The notes: generated by a model from the sequence alone, not told the origin. A stretch of 64,000 nt of DNA from Hemibagrus wyckioides (GCF_019097595.1 NC_080716.1:26731401-26795400); one strand, 5' to 3'. Numbered from the stretch's first letter, positions 25,301 to 35,215 are shown. Program-made: numbers and translations.

Positions 25301-28300
25301 GTATTTAGACAAACTAATGAAGACCTAACACAAAACAGGTGGACACAATTGGATAGCCAACCACTGCAAGCACATGGGCAAAAACCTAAGCACATAATGC
25401 TTGGACTTTACAACAGTAGCTCTCACATGTGGATATATTTCTCTAAACCAGAAAAGCAACTTGTGCAGAACTAATAATAGTGAAAATGTCATATTAATGC
25501 CAAAGAAATATTACAATTTCCTTGGAAAATCCTTATACCTTTACTCTTTCCTTATCCTCTTCATACCTTGTAGAATTAAAGCCACTATGCATCCTCTTCC
25601 ATCTCTTTTTGTCTTTAGTTGCCACCTTGGGCGTTTACAAGAAACTTACCTACCTGGGCCTCTCTTTTGCAACACTCCATGTGTCCATGTGAGTGTGACC
25701 TTTCCAAAGTTGTTGTTCCTCCTAAAGATTCTCAGGATCCTTCTCAGACACTTCCCATGGAACACATTTTGGGCCCATAAGGCAGACTGAATACTACATT
25801 GCTGTTGTTGAATTTCATCATGGTGCTGTATTTTGTTAATCTCTGCAGATTCATCATAGTGATAATGAGTGTTTATTATCAAGCCAATGTGCGTTGCTGC
25901 CTCTTTCAATGGAACTGTCTTTTCCTGTAGATCACTGTAATTGCTGGACTAAAGCACAAAATCATTAGCATTAGCAAGTCTTTTACCAGTAAATATCCAT
26001 CAGATTCCCTTGTTTGTGATGTGGGTGCTCTTCATGATCCAATCAACCGCAGTGAAGAAGTTGAATCCAAACATTACACAACTTTGTTTTAAACGGCTCA
26101 TTACCTTGAACAATTCTCATGGTCTCAATTCTCCCACCTGATTTTACAGAGAGTGAGACGTCCTTTTGGCATCTTTAAAATGGGGGGTCTCATTCAGGCA
26201 TCAGGAACTCTCTGCTCCTTCAGGATGCAGTTGAACAACTTATGGAGCTCAGGTTTAGCTGTCTTTTGGGTGTGACACCACTGATTCTGGTGTTTCTTGA
26301 TGGATGTTTTCACCTCTGTGCTTATCTGAATGTTGACATGCCTCCCACAAACACTCCTGCCACTTCCTCAATCTGTCTGTGCATTAGCTCATAGAAATTA
26401 CCCTTCTCTTCAATCTGTGTCTCATTTTCAGGATATACACCTATAGAAAGGGGACACTGATCAATTTTACGGTCACTGGTGTTCCACCTAAGTTGCTTCC
26501 TTTTTCAGGACTAGTTCTACACCTCTGTGGTGTTTTCTCTCATGTTCCATGTCTCTTTAAAGACTGTCTTTTAGACCCAGGATGCTTAACCTCTATCACC
26601 TAAGTTCTTTCACAATGTTTAGGTTTTTTCCCCTAATTGGTACATTGTCCTCATGTTTCAGAATCCTAGTCATAGAGCAGTTTTGGTGCACTCAAGGATG
26701 TTTTCAGTAACACTTTCTGTCATCTGGCTTCCTGAAGACTTTCCCAAAGTGCCTTTATTTCTCAGTTAAGGTGTTCATTGTTTGGGATTCTGCACATAAC
26801 ATATTCATATCTCTGGATGATGTCAATAATCCTCTAGTTTTTACTAGAATAGGAAACTGGTGTCTTGGCCAACCTTTGAGTCAATGCCTGGAAGACAGCA
26901 TTGATTTGTAGTTGGAGTTACCTTCTCATAGCCAGAGGTTCTAGATATCACCTATTCCCACTGCCACTTTATGCTACTAGGGTCATCATGTAGAGGTTGT
27001 TGCATATGATATGCCAGAAGAACCTAACAGAATTTGTAGGCATTCTAAAAAATATTGTGGCACATCTAGTGGTATTAGTGTGTCACAACAGCATTCTGAT
27101 CCCATTATATCTTTACCCCTGTTTTAAAAAATAGTAGAATCTACAAATATATATGAATGTGCTATTTGGAAACAGTCTCCAGTTAACCAATGATTTAACT
27201 GCTACAGTAGTACAGTAGCTTGAATTTCAGTTTTTCTCTAACATTAAGTTAGCTCTTAAAAGACAAAACAAGTGGTAAAAAGTACTTTTACATCTTTGAA
27301 CAAACAAAAATCTGTGTAATTGGAATTAGATAAGAAGATAAGAATGAGATAAGTTAAGCATTTAAAAGTGATATCTAGTTTTATTGAGTTCAACTGAATT
27401 ATGGAGAGTAATGATGACTTGTTTATGACCCAATGCATTTTTAATTTATTGGACATATTGGACAGACTGTTAAATTATTAATCAGACTATGACAGCAAGT
27501 TATATGCAAGTAAGAGAAGTTGGGCAAAGGGAGATATCTGTTACCTCTGTCAGGTTTCAGCTGCCTGAAGTGAATATTGTTAAATATGTTTGCAGCAATT
27601 CCAATGCTTTTGCTGGTGTGTAAGTGTGGACCAGGTCTTGGTACCAACCTGGCTTTCCCCTTCGAGCCAGAACAGCAACTCATCACCTATAACACTGAAG
27701 GCCAAGGAGAGGATAAGGTAGTGTGTGTTATGCTTCATACTAGATTTCATATGGCTATTTCACATCAATATTTCCATCCATCCTTAAATAAATAAATTAA
27801 ATATAATTATTTATAAGGGAAACATATATGTACAGCAAACCTTTTCATATTCAAATGACAAACTGCATTAGATGCAGTGCATTATTACCTCTAAACTATT
27901 ATTAAAATATTTTACAAAATTACTTAAATTGAATGCATATGTCTGTATCATTTCAATCTCATACATAGACCATTTGTAATAACAATCTACCATATTATGC
28001 AGTTTACTGAACCAAGGTTACATACATGTGTTATTTCAATAAATCTACTGTATATAGCAATAATAATAGAGTATATATAGAAACAGCTGGAGTACAAACA
28101 TTACATTACTTACATAAGTAAATGTGTGCTGCAAATGAAATGGCCCACCATGTGCTCCTTTTTATTTCATAAGCTTTAATAGTTAAATAAAACAGAGTGA
28201 AAATACAAATTAATTGTTAACTAGAATGGTACAATGCATTAGGTTAGTGCTCAAGTACAGAAAAGTCTACTTATTAATTCCAATAACCTATACATATATT

Positions 28301-30488
28301 TTACATCAGAAAATCAATAGATTATTTTCAAGACTTACAAATAATTGATTATTTTCAAAACTTATTCAAAAATATAGTAAGTGTCATCTTGAACACATAG
28401 AAATAGATGAAATGGGCTAACCACTGTCTTTTCTCTATTACTTGAAATTGTAACAATTAGCATACATTTTCATTTGTTTTGTTTTTTTTAGGTATACATT
28501 CTGATCTACAGTTTGACAGCATTGTGGATTGAGTCTAGTATGATGTTATCTTACAATTTCTGGACTATTTTTTGTAGTTTTCAGAATTTATGCACCTGTA
28601 TAAAGAGGATATTATATTATAATAAGAGGATATTATATATATTGTATATTATTACTCCTCCTGCATTGCAGTGCTCTAACTTTGAGTAGTAGTAGTAGTA
28701 GCATCAGACTAATGGCTACAATGAAAATGGCTAAACGAAAAAAATAAGGGGAATTAAACATATTGTCACCACACATCCTTGGTGGCTTTCTACAGTGTTC
28801 ATGAGGGCATCAGTAGAGTGTGTAGCACCTTTAAGTTATATTATGTTAAATTCTACCAAGATGACAAGCTAAAATACAGTGATCTATCTCTGTTTCATCA
28901 GGAACTAGAATTGATGGCTCAGTTGCCTGTGAATATAGAAGGTGGCAGCAGTGGGAAACTGGGAGCTGGATGGGAGGCCCATGAAGATTGGAGGAAATAT
29001 GGATGGGAATCTCAAGAGGAATACATAAATAACCAGTGGCATGTTAAACATGCTGACTCTGTTGATTTTAAGGCAACTGGAATCAAACGACATTCTGACT
29101 TTTTTACAGAGAGCACCAGAGAGCACTTTACCCTCGATTCCATGGCTCTATCTGAGTCCTTCTTAAGCAACTATTATGCAACGGTTAGTACATTTCTCAC
29201 AGGGAACAGAACCATAAGAATGACAGAATGTCATACATTTATTGATTTCACAGGAGCAGAAGTAATTAAGTATCCATAGATATATACAATGGATTTAAAT
29301 CTAATGGCTAAGAAATGGCCAATTAAGACACCATTTAAGTATATACACTATATTGCCAAAAGTTTTGAGACATCTGCCCTTATATGCACATGAACTTTAA
29401 TGATATCTCATTCTTAATCAGTAGGGTTTAATATGGAGTTGGCCCAGCCTTTGCAGTTATAACAGATTCAACCCTTCTGGGAAGGCTTTCCACAGGTTTT
29501 AGGAGTGTGGTTATCGGAATTTATGACCATTCCTCTAGAAGCGCATTTTTGAGGTCAAGCACTGATGTTGTATGAGAAGGCCTGGCTTAAGGTGTTCTAA
29601 GGGGTTTAGGTCAGGGCTCTGTGCAGGCCAGTCAAGTTCCTGCACACCAAACTCGCTCATCCATGTCTTTATGGACCTTGCTTTGTGCACTGGTGCACAG
29701 TCATGTTGGTGAAACAGGAAGGGGCCATCCCCAAACTATTCCCACAATGTTGGGAGCATGAAATTGTCCAAAGTGTCTTGGTATGCTGAAGCACTGAGAG
29801 ATTCATTCACTGAAACTAAGGGGCCAAGCCCAACCCCTGAAAAACAACCCCACACTATAATCCCCCCTCCACCAAACTTTACATTTGGCACAATGCAGTC
29901 AGGCAAGTACTGTTCTCCTGGCAACCACCAAACCCAGACTCGTCCATCAGATTGCCAGACAGAGAAGCGTGATTCATCACTCCAGAGAACACGTCTGCAC
30001 TGCTCTAGAGTCCAGTAACGGATAATGCTTTACACCACTGCATCCAATGCTTTGTATTGCACTTGGTCAAAGTTTGGAGGTATGTAGCTATTGACTTTTC
30101 AGAAAGTTGGTGATTTCTGCACATTGTGCACCTCAGCATGCACTGACCCCACTCTGTGATTTTACATGGCCTACTACTTCATGGCTTAGTTGCTGTTGTT
30201 TACAACTGCTTCCACTTTGTTATAATACCACTAACAGTTGACTGTGGAATATTTAGTATTGAGGAGATTTCATGAATGGACTTATTGCACAGGTGGCAAC
30301 ATATCACAGTGCCACATTTGAATTCACTGAGCTCCTGATACCAATCCATTCTTTCACAAATGGTTGTAGATGCAGCCTGCATGCCTAGGTGCTTGATTTT
30401 ATACACCTGTGGCTATGGAAATGATTGTAACACCTGAATTCAATGATTTGGAGGGGTGTCCTAAAACTTTTGTCAATATAGTGTATGT

Positions 30489-30548
<60 letters not shown>

Positions 30549-32052
30549 GAAACGATTACATGCGAATCAGAATCAGAATCAGAAAAAGTTTTATTGCCGG
30601 GTACAGCAAAGGGTCAGCAAGGAACACTTTACAGTACTAGGAATTTGTCTTGGTGTCAGGTGCAAACATATACACAGGTAAATAATTTAAATATAAGGTG
30701 ACTTGTATGAAAATTAGTGGAATAAAAAATGTAAAAAGTGAAAGTGACTGTAACATATATACAGATATACATGTAGCAAAACGAAACAGTAACAATCTAA
30801 AAATCACTCAGTTAAACATTAATTTTCGACACGTTGTTCCTTCTCTTGACATTAACCAGGAGGACATCCAAACAAATGTGAACATGGAAAACTGCACAAG
30901 GGATGTGATGAGGCACTGTTAACTACTGTTTACTGTGCTGTTTATGTTTTGTTCTCACCACAATTCATGAGCAAGTTTGTGATTGGCTCTATTCTTTTTA
31001 AAAAGTAGCTTTGTATTAATAATATTTAGTTTTATGGGGAATAATTTAGGTAGAATTGTAGTTTTGTTAAAAATGTGTCAAAGTCACCCAGCAATGGAAC
31101 TTTGTGGACCATAATATACAGCTAGAATATTTTCTGCCAACTTCCACATTCAGAAACATTCTCTCTGTTTTAGCAATGTTAATTTCTGATTTCCTGTGTG
31201 TTGTTACAGAAAACATGGAAAATTATGAACCAGGAAACTAATACAAATGAGTTGCTGGTGTCTAGCTATGAAGACTGCATCTCAGTCACAAGCTCCTTTG
31301 ATGATTTCAGCGGCTATTTACATGAAGAAAACAATCTGGATTTCCTTGATGACCTAGGACCTAATTTCACAAGGCTTGCTGAGATATGCTGTGGCTCAGC
31401 GGTCAAACTTGAGGTCAGTTCCACTCCCACGCCTGCCAAAACCATCTCCTCCAGTTCCCAAGAGGGCATCAAAGTGGAAGGTGCTCTTCATGCTGTTAAC
31501 AATGAAGCAACCTCTGTCTCTGCATCCAGCTCCTCTTCCACCACCCAAATCACAACTTCAAATTATACAGAGAATATAAGCAGTGGAAGTGTTACATCAG
31601 CAGCAACTGTAGGCCAAACTCTGTTCGCCCAGCAGCCAACTGTTTACCTTTCCTCTACACCCATGTATGTAATGGAGCAACAGCATCAACACCAACCTGG
31701 GCTTCTTCTAGCTTCTGGTCCAATTCTGGGTGTTCCAGAAAGGAACGTGGTGCTGGTGGAGAAAGGGGCTATGAACATGGCTGTCACTGCACAGAACACC
31801 CTTCCAAGCCTTGGATTGCAGCAAGCAAACACCAGAGTAATGGTGGATCCAGGAAATGGAGGCACAGTGGTGCATGGGTTCTTAGGCAACTCTGAGCCTC
31901 AGAGCACTGCTTTTGGTACCTTTCATGTTATGGAGAGCCAACAAGTAGAGAGCATGGAGCCTGTGCATGTCGTGCAGAGCTCCTCACACTCCAGCATCAG
32001 CAAGAGTCAGAGTATGCAGGCCAAAGGGCAAAGTGGTGTGATCATGGCTTAA
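8018..32052 (+). CDS. dsg2: Desmoglein-2-like desmosomal cadherin (14 exons)
   Basis: Desmogleins are calcium-dependent adhesion proteins of desmosomes, binding plakoglobin and plakophilins inside the cell. Coding exons: 8018-8068, 8471-8596, 11935-12081, 14687-14828, 15356-15522, 18392-18551, 19310-19495, 20049-20308, 21846-21994, 23310-23531, 23666-23881, 27596-27717, 28902-29183, 31210-32052. All junctions are GT-AG and phases match. Without a 10-nt duplication in exon 6 the exons total 3,063 nt, giving 1,020 residues; human DSG2 is about 1,118. Visible features: signal peptide (1-17 plus), convertase site RQKR (33-36) with mature Trp at 38, EC repeats with LDQNDNAP and VEDINDNAP calcium motifs, one transmembrane helix (about 593-613), and a catenin-binding segment [11 protein letters not shown] in the last exon. 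The duplication at 18,518-18,527 shifts the frame, so this allele may be null or the reading may be an error. The paralogue within the dsg2 group is uncertain. Confidence 0.85.
8471..8596 (+). CDS. dsg2: dsg exon 2: propeptide and N-terminus of mature protein
   Basis: 42 codons. It carries the convertase site HRQKR followed by NWILPP; the Trp at mature position 2 is the strand-swap residue of classical and desmosomal cadherins. Donor GTGAGT. Confidence 0.85.
8597..11934 (+). other. dsg intron 2
   Basis: 3.3 kb, AT-rich. It holds a GAA-type stretch near 8,917-8,932, a short TA tract near 9,502-9,518, and about 11,000-11,500 an old DNA-transposon-like stretch (caccaccatgctttacagttgg and onward) that resembles a Tc1-family transposase region on the minus strand. 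No exon is seen. Confidence 0.5.
11935..12081 (+). CDS. dsg2: dsg exon 3: EC1 first part
   Basis: 49 codons starting [10 protein letters not shown] and ending with the LDRET calcium-binding motif. Acceptor TTTCAG, donor GTGAGT. Confidence 0.85.
12306..12319 (+). repeat. Target-site duplication, left
   Basis: aggttactgtctgt, identical to 14,289-14,302; flanks the LINE insertion. Confidence 0.8.
12320..14288 (+). mobile_element. RTE-like LINE insertion, 5'- and internally deleted
   Basis: A non-LTR retrotransposon in sense orientation within dsg intron 3. Recognisable parts are a pre-RT region (12,408-12,902), an RT start with [11 protein letters not shown] near 12,985, [16 protein letters not shown] near 13,240, the catalytic FADD box ([13 protein letters not shown] near 13,510), and a C-terminal region to 14,258 ([15 protein letters not shown]). 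Stops at about 12,901 and 13,417 and a deletion near 13,090-13,115 make it inactive. It ends in an AAG-rich tail, and 14-bp target-site duplications flank it. The RTE clade call is by overall resemblance. Confidence 0.8.
14289..14302 (+). repeat. Target-site duplication, right
   Basis: aggttactgtctgt, perfect match to 12,306-12,319. Removing the LINE restores a continuous phrase, ttactgtctgtgtggagtt, typical of an older fish SINE-type repeat, so the LINE jumped into a repeat. Confidence 0.8.
14657..14676 (+). repeat. TG microsatellite before exon 4 acceptor
   Basis: A (TG)n run followed by a T-rich tract and TTTTAG at the exon 4 splice acceptor. Confidence 0.85.
14687..14828 (+). CDS. dsg2: dsg exon 4: EC1 end, EC2 start
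   Basis: Encodes [10 protein letters not shown], the inter-repeat calcium motif [10 protein letters not shown], and GSVEELSDK opening EC2. Donor AAAGGTACAT; phase 1. Confidence 0.85.
14982..15032 (+). repeat. ATT microsatellite
   Basis: (ATT)17 in dsg intron 4. Confidence 0.9.
15356..15522 (+). CDS. dsg2: dsg exon 5: EC2
   Basis: Encodes [14 protein letters not shown] through NTLDRE with the DRE calcium motif. Acceptor CTCCTAG, donor GTGAGA. Confidence 0.85.
15750..17575 (-). mobile_element. L2-type LINE, antisense in dsg intron 5, interrupted
   Basis: On the minus strand: [14 protein letters not shown] near 17,300, [13 protein letters not shown] near 16,400, and RT palm motifs [13 protein letters not shown] and CYADDTQL near 15,980-16,080, followed by an incomplete C-terminus. 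Sequence between roughly 17,225 and 16,490 belongs to another inserted repeat, and part of the RT is deleted near 16,110-16,270. It is inactive. Confidence 0.75.
16500..17170 (-). repeat. LINE-tail repeat copy 2, nested in the L2 LINE
   Basis: Inverted copy of the repeat at 5,700-6,345. Its 3' end (caattcaattaatttg.. read on +) sits at 16,504, and its far end shares the ccaagctcccagtgttct phrase near 17,080. Flanking L2 sequence on both sides shows it inserted after the L2 LINE. Confidence 0.65.
17576..18391 (+). other. dsg intron 5, 3' part
   Basis: AT-rich, no exon or clear repeat apart from a short CACACA run near 18,055. Confidence 0.4.
18392..18551 (+). CDS. dsg2: dsg exon 6: EC2 end, frameshifted
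   Basis: 160 nt. The frame from exon 5 reads [18 protein letters not shown] and reaches the calcium motif LDVNDN (codons end at 18,517). The next ten bases, cgtcagtgat, are a 9/10 copy of cgtcaatgat just upstream and put TGA in frame at 18,524. Skipping them resumes VPTLENVS to the GTGAGT donor, joining exon 7 in phase 0. All other exons are intact, so this is a recent lesion, an allele, or a sequence or assembly error. Confidence 0.8.
18552..19309 (+). other. dsg intron 6
   Basis: Non-coding; ends in a (TG)n tract at about 19,258-19,300 that runs almost into the exon 7 acceptor. Confidence 0.6.
19258..19300 (+). repeat. TG microsatellite at exon 7 acceptor
   Basis: About 20 TG units (one interruption) lie 8-10 nt from the splice AG; there is no normal polypyrimidine tract between them (TTGTGCGCAG). 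Confidence 0.9.
19310..19495 (+). CDS. dsg2: dsg exon 7: EC3
   Basis: 62 codons starting YEGIVEEN and including [12 protein letters not shown] and [17 protein letters not shown], closely like the desmoglein EC3. Phase 0 on both sides. Confidence 0.85.
20049..20308 (+). CDS. dsg2: dsg exon 8: EC3 end, EC4 start
   Basis: 260 nt starting [10 protein letters not shown], including [11 protein letters not shown] and [12 protein letters not shown], the modified (not calcium-ideal) EC3-EC4 link typical of desmogleins. Donor CAGGTGAGA, phase 2. Confidence 0.85.
20309..21845 (+). other. dsg intron 8 with dispersed repeats
   Basis: About 20,865-21,120 is an old dispersed-repeat-like stretch. About 21,300-21,660 carries the fish phrase tttggcagacacccttatcc and gttccaccagtttagtgcc, a decayed non-LTR-type repeat. 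No exon. Confidence 0.4.
21846..21994 (+). CDS. dsg2: dsg exon 9: EC4
   Basis: Encodes [20 protein letters not shown] and [12 protein letters not shown]. Acceptor TTGTAG, donor GTAAGT; phase 2 in, phase 1 out. Confidence 0.85.
21995..23309 (+). other. dsg intron 9
   Basis: Mostly unremarkable AT-rich DNA. About 23,095-23,280 is a fish repeat fragment (ttggcagatgccttttt.., ccttgctcatgggccc, ccttaaccact). Confidence 0.45.
23310..23531 (+). CDS. dsg2: dsg exon 10: EC4 end, membrane-proximal domain start
   Basis: Encodes [20 protein letters not shown] and [18 protein letters not shown]. Donor GTTAAG is a weak but valid GT site. Confidence 0.85.
23666..23881 (+). CDS. dsg2: dsg exon 11: membrane-proximal domain and first half of TM
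   Basis: Encodes [20 protein letters not shown], a Cys-containing VLVLMCTET segment and the start of the membrane helix [14 protein letters not shown]. Phase 1 on both sides. Confidence 0.85.
24000..25305 (+). mobile_element. Ty3/gypsy element with LTRs and a deleted interior
   Basis: Two related direct repeats, about 24,240-24,524 and 25,070-25,305, share phrases such as ggggaattacc/gggaattacc, cattgtgtggat and cagcatttgggt plus ctttctttgtgtacc, and look like LTRs. Between them a gag start ([16 protein letters not shown] at 24,545) is followed after only a few hundred bases by an integrase-end/chromodomain-type stretch about 24,830-25,060. Protease, RT and RNase H are gone. Lies sense in dsg intron 11. 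Confidence 0.65.
25640..27000 (-). mobile_element. Decayed non-LTR retrotransposon
   Basis: On the minus strand the low-coordinate end reads [16 protein letters not shown] near 25,740 and [16 protein letters not shown] near 25,890; upstream are [18 protein letters not shown] and EQRVPDA near 26,230-26,280, all typical of RT and post-RT regions of a LINE with FADD-type RT. Stops throughout; very old. Confidence 0.5.
27596..27717 (+). CDS. dsg2: dsg exon 12: second half of TM and juxtamembrane tail
   Basis: Encodes [11 protein letters not shown], then [21 protein letters not shown]. Same length, phase and splice sites as the upstream copy at 243-364; the two encode proteins about two-thirds identical over 40 residues. 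Confidence 0.85.
27718..28901 (+). other. dsg intron 12
   Basis: Very AT-rich; its end (28,496-28,775) matches 3,061-3,350 of the upstream copy. An AGT trinucleotide run lies near 28,687-28,700. No exon seen. Confidence 0.5.
28902..29183 (+). CDS. dsg2: dsg exon 13: intracellular anchor region
   Basis: 94 codons, phase 0 both sides, acceptor TGTTTCATCAG, donor GTTAGT. Reads [20 protein letters not shown] through [13 protein letters not shown]. The exon start is chosen because it joins EGQGEDK to [15 protein letters not shown] in frame, as in other desmogleins. Confidence 0.75.
29344..30485 (-). mobile_element. Tc1-like transposon, internally deleted, in dsg intron 13
   Basis: Inverted ends: left tacactatattgccaaaag at 29,344, right the inverted form ending gtgta at 30,485. 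On the minus strand an N-terminal helix-turn-helix part ([31 protein letters not shown]) is followed by a later transposase part ([27 protein letters not shown]). Length about 1.14 kb with stops and a deletion, so inactive. Confidence 0.75.
30488..30546 (+). repeat. GT microsatellite
   Basis: About 28 GT units just outside the Tc1 end. Confidence 0.9.
30555..30690 (-). repeat. Dispersed repeat with TCTGAT tail (copy 1)
   Basis: Inverted copy of the segment at 59,735-59,840: both contain gacaccaagacaaattcc and a GCAATAAAA end followed by a TTCTGA short tandem, the mark of a non-LTR-type 3' end. Confidence 0.6.
31210..32052 (+). CDS. dsg2: dsg exon 14: catenin-binding segment and C-terminal tail
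   Basis: 281 codons including the stop, after a TTGTTACAG acceptor. Begins [11 protein letters not shown], then SSYEDCISV and the catenin-binding motif [20 protein letters not shown] (like FLDDLGLKFKTLAE in human DSG2). The rest is Ser/Thr/Gln-rich with [14 protein letters not shown], a trace of the desmoglein repeats. Ends SGVIMA, stop TAA. Confidence 0.85.
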   Translation, partial: KTWKIMNQETNTNELLVSSYEDCISVTSSFDDFSGYLHEENNLDFLDDLGPNFTRLAEICCGSAVKLEVSSTPTPAKTISSSSQEGIKVEGALHAVNNEATSVSASSSSSTTQITTSNYTENISSGSVTSAATVGQTLFAQQPTVYLSSTPMYVMEQQHQHQPGLLLASGPILGVPERNVVLVEKGAMNMAVTAQNTLPSLGLQQANTRVMVDPGNGGTVVHGFLGNSEPQSTAFGTFHVMESQQVESMEPVHVVQSSSHSSISKSQSMQAKGQSGVIMA

Positions 32053-32933
32053 GGAAATGCATCAGAATTCCCAAGTACCCTTTTACTGTGGCAAAAGATG
32101 TGTATCTATTTGTTATCTCAAATTGTGATACTCACCAAGAGGTGTGAGAGGAACGGGTTTCGGTGTTCGAGACAAGTTTCCAGTTAAGCTCCACCTTTTA
32201 ATGAAACTGTAAACACACTCATGCATTCTACATGCATGCCCTTATTTTTGTGAATTCAGCCATTAATTCCGAAGAATAGGTCACCATCTTGATTAACCAG
32301 AAGAGCAAGTTTGCACCTAAAAAAAAGGAAAGAGGAGCCAGGCATTCATTCATAGTAATGGGTATTAGTAGTCAATTAAAATTAATTAAAATATTACTCA
32401 TATAAATCATATTTTCTACTGGATTTCAGGGTACTATCTGTAACATGTTTAAAGATTAAACATACATTATAACTCTGCCATCCAGAGTTCATGCAGTCTG
32501 GATGTTTGGTTTTTGTTTTATATGCATTAGTTGTTTTAATCGTACAACGTTTGTCGATTCTATATTTAGATTCTATATTTAGTTTAGAATGTTTTTTATC
32601 TTATTCACATAAATTAGTACTGCTACATATAACTAAATAATGTCCATCTGTTTGTTAAAAATAGTAGTATTGGCTTTTCAGGAGGTTTCTAGACAATGTA
32701 TATATCATTTTATTGCTCTTCAGCATTTTATTTGCTCTTCAGCTATCAGATGATGTTCTTTGGGGTTTTTTTTGTTTGTTTGTTTGTTTGTTTTCCTCTT
32801 TTCCTTTTTTATTTCTAAGCCAATCATGGAAATTGAGTGCATTGTATCGTCTCATTACTGGATCTTGATTACAGAACTTTTCCACTGATTAAATGGCATA
32901 TCTCTCTCTTTTTCTCTCTCTCTCTCTTATAAA

Positions 32934-32966
<33 letters not shown>

Positions 32967-33540
32967 CTGTTGTGATTATTTATGATGACACTGCAGTGCC
33001 ACCTTCTGGAATAAAACACTGGAATGAAAATGATTTCCATCTAGTGCGTAGGTGAAAGACACACCCTAAACTGCAAAGGATTGCGTGCGGTTGACATGTC
33101 AACTGGGTGAATTTGTCTTGTAAGTCTGATAAAAATGTGCTGGAATATACTGGAAGCCAAACCTCATGTGCCTTTTTCTGGATTTGAAACCATTTTTAAC
33201 ACCCCACAGAAACCCAACTTCCTGAACTCAACTGAGAATCTTCACAGACACAAAGTGTGCTAATGGAAATATTCACCTGTGGTTGTAAACACATGCTGTC
33301 TGGCTGTGAGGGTTGACCAAGATCACAACCCTGTGAATCATCTTGTGTTATCTCTGTTTATCCACAGTCCGATTGTCTGCATCTTCTTGACATTCTTCTG
33401 TTATGACTCTTACCACCTGTCAGACTTTTTTTTGCAGTGTTTGTGTGTTACTGATGGTACATTTTTTATGCTTTACCTTTCATCGTGGCTTAAAAAATGA
33501 CCATAATCATTTTAAATAAAGGTGTGCAGAAGGTGTGTGA
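32053..33540 (+). other. dsg 3' untranslated region (inferred)
   Basis: Non-coding, AT-rich, with a TTTG run near 32,775 and a CA microsatellite at about 32,938-32,966. The extent is inferred from the poly(A) signal at 33,515. Confidence 0.5.
33515..33520 (+). terminator. Probable dsg poly(A) signal
   Basis: AATAAA followed within 6 nt by a GT-rich stretch (ggtgtgcagaaggtgtgtg). Alternatives: AATAAA at 33,010 and 33,768. Confidence 0.5.
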
Positions 33541-34455
33541 TGGTGAAAGACTGATATGAAAATATGATGCATGTCGAATATGACTATTATAAACATAGAG
33601 TTATTTATAGAAAGAGATACCAATGACTACAAATGTCTGTTCTCTCCAACATTTCAGGAGCATTTTAACCAGAAAACTGTTTTTTTCACATATTAAATTT
33701 TTCAGTAATTGTGTTGTGTGATGTGTTCTGTCTGACTGCTGTAACTAAGATTAATGTAGTACTTTTGAATAAAGGTATGATGAGTCCCACTTCCAACTGC
33801 TTCTGATGCAATTCTGACCAGTCCCCCATTTCCAAAACAATTCTAACTAATCCCACACACACTTTAGGGACATTTGACTAACCCTGCCCTCCAGGATTTC
33901 TGACCAATCCTGCCCACTGCTGCAGATAGTTTGACCAATCCTTCTTGTTTCTCATTGAGACAAGTTAGTTACTGTTCTCACATAAGTTTTAGCTGCTATT
34001 TAAAAAGCGATGTAGCGGCCTATCCTGAAGTTAAGCCACAGACGACAGCTTGTCAGGTTACCCAGAAACCAGTGTTTTTACTGAGCATTAAAAATACTGA
34101 CACTCAGTACTAAAACATAAAAGTAAAAGTTATATCTCCTAATAAAAACTATATCAATGAGGTACAAGTTTCAAATCAATAGATAATTTGCACATAAGTT
34201 GCACTGTGACCAACACCAGGACTACTGCCTCCCAGTGGCAGGCCGTGCATTTCCTAGGCCTTCACTGGTGTCCTTCCTGAATTAATCCACCTCTATACCA
34301 TCATTATGACGCCACCATGGGCGTCGCTAGGCCATTTCCACATCTACATTTCTACTCAGCCCTACTAAAATTCTGCGATTCTTCATAAACTGTACACAAA
34401 TCTGTGATCGCCTCAGTAAAACGGCGGCAGACTTCGGCGAGGATCAGAGGACAAG

Positions 34456-34491
<36 letters not shown>

Positions 34492-34980
34492 ATCAGGAAG
34501 ACTCGTATTTGGCTTGTTCAGTACTCAAATGTTATACAGTGGAATGCTGCAATAAGTTTACCATCCTACCCTGTTAGTTTATTTATTTATATTTTCCTAT
34601 TATACCCTCACATGCCCCTGGACTTCTTAATCAACTAATCAACCATTAAATAGCAAAGTAAAAAAGAAATTAGTCTACAGTATTTCACACCTCACAAGGA
34701 ATAGTCCATTCTATTACGGTTACTTTTCTCAAAAAAGACATTCTTGATGACGTATGCAGCAAACTGCAATCTCCGGAGGACGCAGCATCTGAAATGAGAC
34801 ACAGCGAATATAGAAACAATGTATATGGGCGGGTCACTGCCCCTGACTAATCCAGTTATCCAATCAAAGGACGGGAAATTGCTGATGTAATCGTATGCCT
34901 GCTAGATGCAAGTCAGCATTTAGAACCATTGTTTTCATATTTCCTGTTTATACCCATATAGTATTTTTATTCATATTGTT
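33540..34980. other. Intergenic
   Basis: No exon seen. About 33,785-33,935 has four or five degenerate units around ctgaccaatcctgccc. About 34,235-34,340 (aggccgtgcatttcctaggcc, gggcgtcgctaggcc) looks like a transposon fragment. GT microsatellite at about 34,457-34,490. Confidence 0.4.
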
Positions 34981-34983
34981 GAA

Positions 34984-35215
34984 CAATAGGGGGCACAGAG
35001 GGCTTAGTGGTTAGCACATTTGAAGATTGAGGGTTCGAATCCAGCTTCCAGACCTGTGTGCATGGAGTTCTCATGTTCTCGCAGTGCTCCAGGGATTGAT
35101 CCTGAGCTCAAGTTAGAGAGTGTGTGTGTGTGTGTGTGTGTGTGGAGTTCTCCCTATGTTCATGTGGGTTTCCTCCCACTGTGGACAAACATGCAGATGG
35201 ATTGGTTAAGCTAAA
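34984..35215 (+). repeat. tRNA-derived SINE
   Basis: Starts gggggcacagagggcttagtg, a tRNA-like head with an A-box-like ggcttagtgg and a perfect B box ggttcgaatcc at about 35,031. The body (gcatggagttctcatgttct.., interrupted by a GT run at about 35,118-35,144) matches the family seen at 58,020-58,260. Confidence 0.7.

Noticed and set aside
28490..28500. Strong-looking acceptor (gttttttttag) in dsg intron 12
   Set aside because: The phase-0 frame after it stops without a donor giving a desmoglein-like exon; the same site in the upstream copy is not conserved as an exon.
28779..28901. Upstream extension of dsg exon 13 (open frame from 28,779)
   Set aside because: The frame is open but the acceptor at 28,901 joins exon 12 in phase with family-like sequence, and the extension lacks similarity to desmogleins.
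31376..31579. Alternative frames within dsg exon 14
   Set aside because: Shadows of the Ser/Thr-rich coding frame.
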